Source: Marmoricola sp.
GTDB taxonomy: Bacteria > Actinomycetota > Actinomycetes > Propionibacteriales > Nocardioidaceae
DNA: 33,536 nt
Reading direction: 5' to 3'
Assembly (NCBI GenBank): GCA_025965315.1
Contig: JAOPXD010000131.1
Span: forward strand, 1-33,536
This document shows positions 7,807 through 15,326 of the stretch, one piece after another (position 1 is the stretch's first letter; each line of letters begins with the position of its first letter). The translations under genes were made by a program, and so were the position numbers. Under the pieces are notes generated by a model. That model was given only the letters and a program-made list of their open reading frames with translations. It ran no database searches and was not told the DNA's origin.

Positions 7807-8909
7807 GACGCCAGCCACTCGTCGACGGAGCGCTGCGGGCCGCGGGCACGCCAGTGCGCGGCGTTCGCCTCGTGCAGGCGGGTCCCCTCGGCCGCGGCCG
7901 CGCCGACATCGGTGAGCAGGGCTCGGCTGCGCGCGATGAAAGCTGCCCGGTCGTCGTACGGGGTGATCCCGAAGAGGTCGCTCAGCGACCCGATCCCGGC
8001 TCGGGTGGAAACCACCGGCAGCCCGCGCGCAGCGGCGTCGAGGATCTTGACCCGGACACCGCCGCCGGTCGTGATCGGTGCCAGCAGGGCCCGGCAGCTG
8101 CCGAGCGTCGCGTCGAGGTCGTCGACGAACCCGAGCTCGGTGATGCCGGGTCGGCTGCTGACCTGCTCGCCGGGCGCAGCGGCCCCGACGATGGCGAGCT
8201 CGGCGCCGGGGATGCCGTCCGCGATCTCCGGCCACCAGGAACGCAGCAGGTCCGCAGCCTGCTGGTTGGGACCCCAGCTGCGCTCGCCGAGGAACACCAA
8301 CCGCGGCGGCGAGTCCGCGACCGGGATCGGCTCCGTCGGCGGCAGCGTGATGTCGAGCCAGCGCACGTGCCTGACCCCGGCAGCCCGGTACGCCGCGGCC
8401 TCCTCGGCGTCGAACGTGGCGACCGCGTGGGCCGCGCGCGCGACCCGGAGCTGGTCGCGCTGGATCCGGCGTCCCTCGAGCCGGGCCAGCGCATTGGTCG
8501 ACGACTGCCAGACGAGCGACTCCGAGATGTGCGTGTTCACGAACAGCTGCGAGCTGCCGGCTCGCTTCGAGCGCAGGTACGGCTCGGCGATGTAGCTGTG
8601 CTCGGCGATGAAGACGTCCGCCTCGGTGTCCTCGATCGCATCGCGGAGCCCGGTCGAGTTGAACCGGGCGTGCACCAGGCTCTGGCCGCGGACGACTGCA
8701 CCCAGGACGGTGCCGACCCCTTTCGCGAGAGTCTTCTGGACCCGGGTCAGGCCTTCGGCGTGCGGCAGGGTGCTGGCCTGGGTGGACAGGCAGAGGGCGA
8801 TCACGTCGTGCTGCTCGCCGAGGAGGTCCATCAGCAGCCGGGACATCGTGACGTCCCCGCCGCGGTCGATGGTGGGGTCCTTGGACAGCAGCAACGCGAC
8901 CCGGCTCAT
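7803..8909 (-). CDS. GT4-type glycosyltransferase
   Basis: The 368-residue GT-B glycosyltransferase shows an N-terminal KDPTIDRGGDVTMSRLLMD, typical of acceptor-binding loops, and a C-terminal donor lobe with RLVFLGERSWGPN, ITELGFVDDLDATLGSCRA and GGGVRVKILDAAARGLPVV, where the Lys and the small Gly-rich turns usually contact the nucleotide sugar. The position of the second Glu of the classical E-x7-E is occupied differently (VKILDAAARG), as seen in some members. The ATG at 8909 overlaps the flippase stop (ATGA). It would act in the cytoplasm on the lipid-linked repeat unit. Sugar specificity is unknown. Confidence 0.88.
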   Translation of the reverse strand: MSRVALLLSKDPTIDRGGDVTMSRLLMDLLGEQHDVIALCLSTQASTLPHAEGLTRVQKTLAKGVGTVLGAVVRGQSLVHARFNSTGLRDAIEDTEADVFIAEHSYIAEPYLRSKRAGSSQLFVNTHISESLVWQSSTNALARLEGRRIQRDQLRVARAAHAVATFDAEEAAAYRAAGVRHVRWLDITLPPTEPIPVADSPPRLVFLGERSWGPNQQAADLLRSWWPEIADGIPGAELAIVGAAAPGEQVSSRPGITELGFVDDLDATLGSCRALLAPITTGGGVRVKILDAAARGLPVVSTRAGIGSLSDLFGITPYDDRAAFIARSRALLTDVGAAAAEGTRLHEANAAHWRARGPQRSVDEWLAS

Positions 8910-10084
8910 CTCTCCACCGCCTTCCCGGACCCCATCTTCGGGTACAGCGCGAGGTAGGCCCAAGCGAACGCGACGAAGTCGGCGACCACGAAGGCGATCG
9001 CGGCGCCGACGACCCCGTCGTCCAGGATGCCGGCGAGCAGCACGATCCCGGCTGCCTTCAGGGCGACGCAGGCGACCGAGATCCGCATCCGCAGGTGGTC
9101 GCGGGACTGCAGCGCCAGGATGGTCGCGAAGACGGCGCTGAAGAACCGGGTGGTCGCGGGGATCGCCAGGATGACGAAGCACAGCCAGAGGTCGCGGTCG
9201 ACCCCGAAGAGGTGCATCACGACTCCGGCACCGGCCATCCCGATCCCCGAGGCGATCGCGAGGGCTGCGCTGATCCTCAGTGGGGGGCCGGCGTCGACGT
9301 GCCCGGCGTGCTCGCGGAGCGGTTCGTGGAAGGTGAAGCTGTAGTTCTGGCCGACCGAGGCGATCGACCAGAGCACCACCGAGGCGAGCGAGTAGTAGCC
9401 GGCGGCGGTCACCGACACGAACGCGCCGACCAGCACGATGTCGCCCTGCGCGTACCCGGCACCGCCGATCGCCTCGGTGACGATCGCCAGCGTGCGGCGG
9501 GTCCGCTCCGGGAGCTCGGGGCGGACACCACGGATCAGGGGCAGGGTGATCGCCGCGAACGGGATGAACCCGGCGACGTACACGAAGCTGAGCACCGTGA
9601 TCGACGGGTGCGCGAGGAGTACCAGGCTCAGCCCGGCGACCAGGCTGATCACCTGCCGGCCGGTGTCCAGGGCGAAGGCGGTGTCCGGCTTGCCGGCCCT
9701 GATCGAGGTGCTCTTCTGGGCGTTGAAGTAGATGTCGCCGCCGGCCTTGCTCAGTGCGAGGCCGCCGTAGAACCAGAACGGCAGCAGCACCAGGCCGGTC
9801 GTGAACACGACGACGCCGATCCACCAGCGCGACGCCCGGTCGGTCGGGAACTGCCGGTCGTCGACCCGCGGCGACCGGACCAGGTAGTAGGCGTCGATCG
9901 GGATCGAGATCAGGGACGCCGCTGCGATCCCGATTGCGAACTGACCGAACGCGTGGCTGCCGAGGTAGCCGATCACCATCAGCGACCAGGCCAGACCGAT
10001 GCCGCGGCCACCGAACATCCAGACCGCCGACAGGATCGCGCGCGACGTACGGCCGGTGTCGTTACCCCGGATCGGTGTCCCCAT
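8906..10084 (-). CDS. Wzx-like polysaccharide flippase
   Basis: The 392-residue protein is almost entirely hydrophobic, with about ten to twelve predicted helices, and fits the MOP/polysaccharide-synthase (Wzx, RfbX) family. It starts with SRAILSAVWMFGGRGIGLAW, the amphipathic plus first-helix arrangement usual in this family, and an internal repeat of the fold begins near the segment ERTRRTLAIVTEAIGGAGY. Its role would be to move undecaprenyl-linked repeat units across the cytoplasmic membrane. ATG 10084 shares one base with the upstream stop (TGATG). It lies between two glycosyltransferases and next but one to the Wzy-like gene, which supports a Wzx/Wzy-type pathway. Confidence 0.85.
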   Translation of the reverse strand: MGTPIRGNDTGRTSRAILSAVWMFGGRGIGLAWSLMVIGYLGSHAFGQFAIGIAAASLISIPIDAYYLVRSPRVDDRQFPTDRASRWWIGVVVFTTGLVLLPFWFYGGLALSKAGGDIYFNAQKSTSIRAGKPDTAFALDTGRQVISLVAGLSLVLLAHPSITVLSFVYVAGFIPFAAITLPLIRGVRPELPERTRRTLAIVTEAIGGAGYAQGDIVLVGAFVSVTAAGYYSLASVVLWSIASVGQNYSFTFHEPLREHAGHVDAGPPLRISAALAIASGIGMAGAGVVMHLFGVDRDLWLCFVILAIPATTRFFSAVFATILALQSRDHLRMRISVACVALKAAGIVLLAGILDDGVVGAAIAFVVADFVAFAWAYLALYPKMGSGKAVER

Positions 10085-11211
10085 CACGGGGCTTCCGTCC
10101 GGCCCCAGACCTCCAGGAACGGTCCGGCGGTGCCGGTCGCCCGCTGCTCGGCCAGGAACACCGCGAGCACCGCCGTACGCCGGTCCAGCTCGTCGGGGGA
10201 GACCGCGAGACGGGCGGCCGCAGCGACGAGCTCGTCGGCACCGCCGGTGACCACCTCGCACAGGCCTTCGCGGGCGAGCTCCTCGGTCGCTGCCGAGGCG
10301 AGTGCGACCGTCGGGGTGGCGTGCACCATCGCGACCATGTGCGTCCCCGAGGCCGGCAGCATCTCCAGACCACCGACCCGCGGCCGGGTGTACGGCATCA
10401 CGAGCACCTGTACCGAGTCGAAGAACGCGTCCAGCTCGGCACCGACCTCCAGCGGGCCGAGGACGTCGACGCCGGCTGCCGGCGCGAGGTTCTCGGTGCC
10501 CCGTCCGGCGACCCGCAGGGTGATCCCCGGCGGCAGCGTCCGGCGCAGCGCGGGCACCAGGTCGAAGCCCTTCCCGGTGTAGACGTGGCCGAACAGGCCG
10601 ATCGCCGCCGGTCGACGCGATGCGGGGACGGGCGCGCGGGTCGGGGCGGGGGGCAGCACGTGCCGGGCCCGGGTCACCGAACGCCCCATCCGCAGCGACC
10701 GGGTCGCCTCGGTACCGGCCTCGGTGAGCACGAACAGGTCGACGTCGCGCAACGAGCGGCGCTCGAAGCGCTCGAGCAGTCGGTGCAACGGGCGGTGGAC
10801 CGCCTGGTTGAGGATCCGTCCGCGACTGACCCCGCGGGTCAGGAACGGGTACCAGACCGGGCGCGGGGGATCGTGCAGGGTGGCGGTGATCCGAACGGCT
10901 CCGGGCAGCCCCCGCGACAGGCCACGGGTCGCCCAGAACGGGGCCACGGCGCCACCGCTGAGCTCGCAGTGCACGACCAGCGGCTCCCCGGCGTACCGGG
11001 TCTGGAGGCTGGCCACGAGCTCGCGCAACCGGCGGCGCTCGGCCCGGACGCTGCGCACCGTGTCCGTGCGTGGCGCGCCGTGGCGGAACTCGACCACCTC
11101 GCGCACGTGCGGGCGGATCGCGGCGACGAACCCGTCGGCGTAGTCGCCCACCCCGGAGCTGCCCGCGTGCGGAGCGAGGTGGACGACCCGCAGATCTGCC
11201 GTGGGGTTCAT
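10084..11211 (-). CDS. glycosyltransferase (GT4-like)
   Basis: The 375-residue product begins RVVHLAPHAGSSGVGDYADG, a typical acceptor-side loop of GT-B enzymes. It continues with a C-terminal lobe containing IGLFGHVYTGKGFDLVPAL and DSVQVLVMPYTRPRVGGLEM, where donor binding is expected. The classic E-x7-E is not clear, so the assignment rests on overall layout and context. The ATG at 11211 follows the acetyltransferase stop by only 4 bases, and its own stop overlaps the flippase start. It is presumed to build the same repeat unit as the other two glycosyltransferases in the operon. Confidence 0.8.
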   Translation of the reverse strand: MNPTADLRVVHLAPHAGSSGVGDYADGFVAAIRPHVREVVEFRHGAPRTDTVRSVRAERRRLRELVASLQTRYAGEPLVVHCELSGGAVAPFWATRGLSRGLPGAVRITATLHDPPRPVWYPFLTRGVSRGRILNQAVHRPLHRLLERFERRSLRDVDLFVLTEAGTEATRSLRMGRSVTRARHVLPPAPTRAPVPASRRPAAIGLFGHVYTGKGFDLVPALRRTLPPGITLRVAGRGTENLAPAAGVDVLGPLEVGAELDAFFDSVQVLVMPYTRPRVGGLEMLPASGTHMVAMVHATPTVALASAATEELAREGLCEVVTGGADELVAAAARLAVSPDELDRRTAVLAVFLAEQRATGTAGPFLEVWGRTEAP

Positions 11212-11215
11212 CGGA

Positions 11216-11824
11216 TCACTGGAACCAAGGACGCCAGAAGGTGTCGTAGGTGAGGTCGCTCTCCCGGGTGCCGATCACCTTGGCCGGGATGCCGGCGACC
11301 ATCGCCATCGACGGGACGTCCTTGCGCACGAGTGTCGAGTTGCCGACCACGGCCCCGCGGCCGAGGACGACGCCTCCCTCGATCGTGCAGCGGGTCGCGA
11401 TCCAGACGTAGTCCTCGACCAGGGTCGGAGCGCGCAGGCCCTCGAAGGTGGACGGGTCGTGGAAGCCGGGCAAGAAGTGGGTGTCGCTGGCGATCACCAC
11501 CCGGTTGCCGATCGTCAGGCCCCGGGTCCGGTGGCGGTAGCGACCGACGGTGGCGCGTCCGTCGAGCAGGCAGCGGAAGCCGATCGAGCACTCGGAGCCG
11601 ATCTCCAGGCCGTGGATGTCGATCACGGTCGTCCCGCGCAGGATGTGCGTCCTCTGACCGATGCTGGCCCCGAAGAGACGCAGGGTGTTGATCCGGACCC
11701 ACTGGAACGGCTGGTAGGTGATCAGGTTGTTGTAGAGCAGGATCCCGAGGTGTGCCCACGCCCGCTCCCACCGGTTCGGCAGCGCGTCGGGGTCATCGGG
11801 ATCCAGTCGGATGACCCGACTCAC
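11216..11824 (-). CDS. left-handed beta-helix (hexapeptide) O-acetyltransferase, WcaF-like
   Basis: The 202-residue protein has an N-terminal helical part (WERAWAHLGILLYNNLITY), then a hexapeptide-repeat domain with turns such as VIDIHGLEIGSECSIGFRC and a C-terminal VVLGRGAVVGNSTLVRKDVP followed by MVAGIPAKVIG. This ending is the signature of WcaF/NodL/CysE-type acetyltransferases, which use acetyl-CoA to O-acetylate sugars. The likely catalytic His lies in SDTHFLPGFHDP. The GTG start at 11824 overlaps the Wzz-like stop (GTGA). It is cytoplasmic, so the operon appears to hold both a soluble acetyltransferase and membrane acyltransferases. Confidence 0.92.
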   Translation of the reverse strand: MSRVIRLDPDDPDALPNRWERAWAHLGILLYNNLITYQPFQWVRINTLRLFGASIGQRTHILRGTTVIDIHGLEIGSECSIGFRCLLDGRATVGRYRHRTRGLTIGNRVVIASDTHFLPGFHDPSTFEGLRAPTLVEDYVWIATRCTIEGGVVLGRGAVVGNSTLVRKDVPSMAMVAGIPAKVIGTRESDLTYDTFWRPWFQ

Positions 11825-12570
11825 TGCCGGCGCCTGGTTCGCTTGCCGGGTCGCTTGGGCGCCGGCGGGCGGTTCGCGCGCGCGGGCTTGGGGATCCTCG
11901 GGGGCTTGGGCTCGCGCGGTTCCTTGACCTTCGGCTCGCGGGTGCTGCCGGACCGGCGTCGCAGGTAGCGCAGCGCAGCGATCGCCAGGCCGAGGAGCAG
12001 CCCGACCATGGTGCCGGCGACGGTGTCGAGCTGGATGTTCGGCGACGTCGGGTCGACCGGCTCGGCGGGGTCGGTCACGAGCTTCCCGGCGACCGTGGTG
12101 GTCGGGTCCGGGTTGCTGGTGCTGGGCGCCTGGGTCTCGATCTCGGCGACCGTCTTGATCAGGCTGTTCGCGACGGCGCGTGCGATCTGGGTCGCTCGCG
12201 CAGGCCGCTTGTCGACGACGTCGATCGAGAGCAACGTCGAGGTCGGCGCGTAGGCCGCAGTGACCTCCTTCGCGAGGCCGACCGGGGTGTCGTCCAGGGA
12301 CAGCGTGCCGATCACCGGTCCGAGGATCTGCGGGGTCTTCACCAGGCCCTGGTAGGCGATCATCCTGCCCTGGGCGTAGGTGGAGGCGAACGCGATGTTC
12401 TGGCCGTTCGGGTTGGTCGACTGCGCGGTGAACAGCACCTGGGCGGTCGACGTGTACGTCGGCGTCACGAGGAGCGCGGCCCCGAGTGCGGCGGCGAAGC
12501 CCAGCAAGGTCGCGAAGATGACGGACTTCCAGTAGATGCGGAGCATCTGGACGTAGTCGTCGAACGCCAC
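11821..12570 (-). CDS. Wzz-like chain-length determinant with basic C-terminal tail
   Basis: The 249-residue product has a first membrane helix (about 17-36), an extracytoplasmic Wzz domain (YTSTAQVLFTAQ, AYAPTSTLLSIDVVDKRPAR), a second helix (about 183-201) and a 46-residue cytoplasmic tail with 19 Lys/Arg and only 3 Glu, rich in Pro. Wzz/capsular co-polymerases set chain length with the Wzy polymerase. Many Gram-positive homologues are paired or fused with a tyrosine kinase; no kinase domain or neighbour is present here. The GTG start at 12570 has GAGGTGA just upstream. It is the first gene of the nine-gene polysaccharide operon, so the intergenic region above it should hold the operon promoter. 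Confidence 0.88.
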   Translation of the reverse strand: MAFDDYVQMLRIYWKSVIFATLLGFAAALGAALLVTPTYTSTAQVLFTAQSTNPNGQNIAFASTYAQGRMIAYQGLVKTPQILGPVIGTLSLDDTPVGLAKEVTAAYAPTSTLLSIDVVDKRPARATQIARAVANSLIKTVAEIETQAPSTSNPDPTTTVAGKLVTDPAEPVDPTSPNIQLDTVAGTMVGLLLGLAIAALRYLRRRSGSTREPKVKEPREPKPPRIPKPARANRPPAPKRPGKRTRRRQ

Positions 12571-12604
12571 GTTTCACCTCGTCTAGGGGGCTTGCAGAAC
12601 CTCA

Positions 12605-12634
12605 ACCCTAAGTGGCGCTGCTGGCAGGGGTGAA
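12605..12634 (-). promoter_or_regulatory. candidate promoter of the polysaccharide operon
   Basis: On the minus strand TTCACC (complement of 12629-12634) and TAGGGT (complement of 12605-12610) are separated by 18 bases, about 35 bases upstream of the GTG start. The match to consensus is modest. This is the only plausible arrangement I saw in the 122-base gap. Confidence 0.3.
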
Positions 12635-12692
12635 CCAAATGCCAGATCCGGGCGGGTTGCTCCCGGGTGTCGCCAGCGGGCTCGGAAGGGGG

Positions 12693-13109
12693 TCAGGCAG
12701 GGGTGCCGTCGGTGCGCTCGGAGAACGCCTTCTGGACCTTCTCGTTGATGTCCGGGGAGTGCGCGAGCAGCCGGCGGAACGCGTGCCCCTCGATGATCAG
12801 CGCGTGCACCGCCGAGGTCGCCACGACGCTGGCGGTCCGCGGGTCGCCGGTGATCAGGGCGATCTCGCCGAAGAAGTCGCCGGCACGCATCGTGTTGATC
12901 ACGGCGTCGCCCTGGGTGACGGTCGCGGTGCCGTCGACGAGCACCACGAACTCCTGGCCGTCGGCGCTCTCGGTCGCGAGGGTGCGGCCTGCGGGCAGGT
13001 CGATCTCGTCGGCGATCGCAGCGACCTCGGCGATCTCGGTCGCCGTGCAGCCGGTGAAGAGCGGAAGGGACTTGATCAGCTCGGCCTTGGCGTCGCGGTG
13101 CAACCTCAT
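12693..13109 (-). CDS. stand-alone cyclic nucleotide-binding domain protein
   Basis: The 138-residue protein is little more than one Crp/PKA-type cyclic nucleotide-binding domain. It shows the beta-roll start (LFTGCTATEIAEVAAIADEI), the middle Gly-rich turn (VVLVDGTATV) and a good phosphate-binding cassette, GDFFGEIALITGDPRTASV, with the Glu and Arg that normally contact the ribose and phosphate. There is no helix-turn-helix or enzymatic domain, so it would sense or buffer cAMP/cGMP, or act through a partner protein. No Shine-Dalgarno is evident; TAGGTT lies six bases before the ATG, suggesting a leaderless transcript. It is separated from the polysaccharide operon by 122 bases and could be co-regulated with it, but nothing proves this. 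Confidence 0.88.
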   Translation of the reverse strand: MRLHRDAKAELIKSLPLFTGCTATEIAEVAAIADEIDLPAGRTLATESADGQEFVVLVDGTATVTQGDAVINTMRAGDFFGEIALITGDPRTASVVATSAVHALIIEGHAFRRLLAHSPDINEKVQKAFSERTDGTPA

Positions 13110-13115
13110 GGCAGG

Positions 13116-13145
13116 AACCTAGTCCCGCGCGAACCTCGCTGTCTG
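13116..13145 (-). promoter_or_regulatory. candidate leaderless promoter of the cyclic nucleotide-binding gene
   Basis: On the minus strand CAGACA (complement of 13140-13145), an 18-base spacer and TAGGTT (complement of 13116-13121) precede the ATG, with exactly six bases between the hexamer and the start codon. This fits an actinobacterial housekeeping promoter giving a leaderless mRNA. Confidence 0.5.
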
Positions 13146-13200
13146 CATCTGCGGTTCACGGGCTGTGGGCGTTGCGTACGGGTTCGTGCCGCTTTGGGTG

Positions 13201-14496
13201 CTACGCGCCCGCCGTACGGGCGCGATAGTGCAGCGGCGTGGGCCCGTCCGCGCGTGCGACGCCGCCGATCTGGGCCGGGACCGGCGCCGGGTACGACGAC
13301 CAGCCGGCCTCGACCTCGTAGCTGCCGAGCAGGTCGGTCACCGCGGTGGTCATCGCGGCCAGCGAGAACGGCTGCGCCGGACAGGAGTGCTTGCCGTGAC
13401 CGAAGGCCGTGACCAGCTGGGGCGAGGCCAGGGTGCTGGTGTCGGCGAGCCGGCTGCGGTTCCAACGGTCCGGTTGCCAGTCGGCCAGTCCGGGCCCGGC
13501 GGTGGTGTTGGTCAGCGGGAGCAGCGTCGCGATCGTCGCCCCCGGACCGACGGTGTAGACGCAGGTGCCGTCGTCGAGCTCGACCGGCGCGAGCACCGAA
13601 CGGCCCATGATCGAGCGCTGTGCCAGTCGCGTCGATTCCAGGGTGCAGCGCTCGGCGTAGGCGGGGTCGCCCGCCACGACCCGGGCCCGGGCATCGGTGT
13701 GCACGACCAGGTCGACCAGGGCCCAGCCCAGCGCCGAGGCCAGGTTCGACATCGAGGCGACGTGGATCAGCGCGACGTCCCAGGCGATGCCGGCCTTGCG
13801 GACCTCGTCGGGTTCGCCGTCCCAGGCGGCCACGATCCGGCCGAACAGGGCCTGGCCCTCGGGGTCGGGACGGCTGTCGAGGTGGTCGACCGCGCCGCCG
13901 ATCACCTCGGTGATCTCGGCGAGGGCGGCGCGCTCAGCGGATTTCCCGGACGCCGCGACCGCCGCCATCGCGTCGGGGTGCACGAAGGCATCGGCTCCGT
14001 CGAGGGTGTCGAACGCGAGCACCAGCCGTTCGAAAGGAGCGCCCTCGGCGCTCCCCGGTCCGGCCCACGAGGCCAGGCCCATCCGGTGCGCGAGCCGCCG
14101 GGTCAGGCCGAAGACGTCCACGGTTCCCTGCGGGCCCAGCTCGGCGGTCGTCGTCGCGAGCGCGGCCTGCAGGTTGACCAGGTAGGTGGCCACGTCGCCC
14201 TTGCGGAACAGCGAGCCCGGCAGCGTCCGGCGGCCGTCGAAGATCTCGTCGGGAAGCTTGCGCCGCAGCATCAGGTAGTCGGCGACCCCTTTGCTGGCCT
14301 TCTCCTCGGGCAGCGCGTAGAACGACTCGACTCCGGCCGGGGAGAACGTGAAGAGGTAGCGGTCGCGACCGCTCTCGACCACGAACGTGTCCCCGTACGT
14401 CGCCCGGGCGCGAGCGATCTCGGCGACCGCGTCGGTGACCGGGACGTCCCACGGGAGCCCGACACCGACCGCCACGGGTGGCATCGGCGTGATCAC
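13201..14496 (-). CDS. cytochrome P450 with atypical I-helix
   Basis: The 431-residue protein has the heme-ligand loop FGHGKHSCPAQPF (Cys372), the K-helix E-x-x-R (ESTR) and a PxRW meander (WQPDRWNRS), so it is a cytochrome P450. In the I-helix the segment VASMSNLASALGWAL aligns with the usual VAGxDTTASALAWAL, but the acid-alcohol pair Asp-Thr is replaced by Ser-Asn (Asn251). This pair normally delivers protons to activate O2. The start is set at GTG 14496 because AGGAG lies 10 bases upstream; ATG 14484 and GTG 14520 are alternatives. No ferredoxin or reductase gene is adjacent. The substrate is unknown; with this I-helix, an isomerase, dehydratase or CYP7/CYP8-like hydroxylase is as possible as an ordinary monooxygenase. 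Confidence 0.9.
   Translation of the reverse strand: MITPMPPVAVGVGLPWDVPVTDAVAEIARARATYGDTFVVESGRDRYLFTFSPAGVESFYALPEEKASKGVADYLMLRRKLPDEIFDGRRTLPGSLFRKGDVATYLVNLQAALATTTAELGPQGTVDVFGLTRRLAHRMGLASWAGPGSAEGAPFERLVLAFDTLDGADAFVHPDAMAAVAASGKSAERAALAEITEVIGGAVDHLDSRPDPEGQALFGRIVAAWDGEPDEVRKAGIAWDVALIHVASMSNLASALGWALVDLVVHTDARARVVAGDPAYAERCTLESTRLAQRSIMGRSVLAPVELDDGTCVYTVGPGATIATLLPLTNTTAGPGLADWQPDRWNRSRLADTSTLASPQLVTAFGHGKHSCPAQPFSLAAMTTAVTDLLGSYEVEAGWSSYPAPVPAQIGGVARADGPTPLHYRARTAGA
13204..13224 (-). terminator. GC hairpin at the 3' end of the P450 gene
   Basis: CGCGCCCG (13204-13211) and CGGGCGCG (13217-13224) form an 8-bp stem with a five-base loop, immediately before the TAG stop of the P450 gene. 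It lies inside the coding sequence and has no T-tract, so a termination role is only possible. Confidence 0.25.
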
Positions 14497-14617
14497 GTTG
14501 CGCTCGCTCCTGGGGTTCACCCCGCCATCCAACAGGAATGCTTCCGGGCCGACGTACGTTCTTCGAGGAGAGCACGGATCGACGGGGGATCCCGCCGGCG
14601 TACGAGGAGGAGACATC

Positions 14618-14911
14618 GTGGAGATGCAGGCAACCTGGAACGGCGTGGTCCTGGCCAGCAGCGCGGACACCGTGGTCGTCGAGGGCAACCACTACTTCCC
14701 GGCGGAGGCGGTGAACCAGACCTACTTCAGCGGCAGCGACACCCACAGCCACTGTCCGTGGAAGGGCGACGCGTCCTACTACTCGGTGACGGTCGACGGC
14801 AAGACCAACACGGACGCGGCCTGGTACTACCCCGAACCGCTGCCCGAAGCGTTGATGGTGGCCGGTCGGGTCGCGTTCTGGAAGGGCGTCGAGGTCACCG
14901 AGGTCGCCTGA
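14618..14911 (+). CDS. DUF427 family protein
   Basis: The 97-residue product matches the compact DUF427 fold: TWNGVVLASSADTVVVEGNH near the N-terminus, YFPAEAVNQTYF, then SDTHSHCPWKGDASYYSV and a C-terminal YYPEPLPEALMVAGRVAFW. The biochemical role of the family is not established; conserved His, Cys, Trp and Tyr residues suggest a binding pocket. GAGGAGGAG (14604-14612) lies 5 bases before GTG 14618; ATG 14624 is a weaker alternative. It is transcribed divergently from the P450 gene, with about 120 bases between the starts, so shared regulation is possible. It ends close to the convergent unknown gene that follows. Confidence 0.88.
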   Translation: MEMQATWNGVVLASSADTVVVEGNHYFPAEAVNQTYFSGSDTHSHCPWKGDASYYSVTVDGKTNTDAAWYYPEPLPEALMVAGRVAFWKGVEVTEVA

Positions 14912-14929
14912 TCCTCGGTCCTCGGACCT

Positions 14930-15223
14930 TCAGTCGTCGTTGCCGTGCGCGCCGATCGCGATGATCTCGCAGGCCACGCTGAGCTGGCCGCGCAGCGCCG
15001 ACGACACTTCGGGCGCGCCCAGCTCGAGGAGCAGCGCGGCGGCAGTCCGGGCACGGCGTCCGACGTGACCGTTCGGCAGGTCGCGGCTGATGGTCCACGC
15101 GAACGCGATCGCCTCCGCGCAGAGCTGGGTGACGAACGCCCGGTCGGTGCCGGTACGCAGCAGCCGGTCGTCGAGGTCGTCGACCAGGGCACCGATCAGG
15201 GCCGTGGCGGGCAGTGCATTCAT
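14930..15223 (-). CDS. hypothetical protein, 97 residues
   Basis: I do not recognise this family. The protein is helical and soluble, with no signal peptide or membrane segment, and includes GALVDDLDDRLLRTGTDRAF, a central AEAIAFAWTISRDLPNGHVG and a C-terminal VACEIIAIGAHGNDD. The start at ATG 15223 is favoured by GGAAGGA about 8 bases upstream; the open frame extends further but without a ribosome binding site. It converges on the DUF427 gene with an 18-base gap. Coding potential is supported by third-position GC use and a clear ribosome binding site. Confidence 0.65.
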   Translation of the reverse strand: MNALPATALIGALVDDLDDRLLRTGTDRAFVTQLCAEAIAFAWTISRDLPNGHVGRRARTAAALLLELGAPEVSSALRGQLSVACEIIAIGAHGNDD

Positions 15224-15270
15224 CGTCGGATCCTTCCGGGAGTCCCGTCGTTGCGGTGACACCCAGAACA

Positions 15271-15309
15271 ACGAACCACTGGCCCGTTTGTTACTTATGC
15301 CCGGTTCGT
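15271..15309. promoter_or_regulatory. inverted repeat upstream of the 97-residue gene
   Basis: ACGAACC (15271-15277) and GGTTCGT (15303-15309) are perfect inverted arms around a 25-base, relatively AT-rich core. They lie between the start of the unknown gene and the end of the DUF2505 gene, where a promoter for the former is expected. This could be an operator or a weak hairpin. Confidence 0.3.
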
Positions 15310-15326
15310 GAGCTGCGGCGGCGGTC

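Noticed and set aside
5683-8595. Open frame of 970 codons on the plus strand
   Set aside because: It is antisense to the acyltransferase, Wzy-like and glycosyltransferase genes, which have clear motifs and coupled starts; the product has no recognisable domain.
14912-14929. Possible bidirectional terminator between the DUF427 gene and the 97-residue gene
   Set aside because: GGTCC/GGACC is present but with a two-base loop and only 5 bp, too weak to call.
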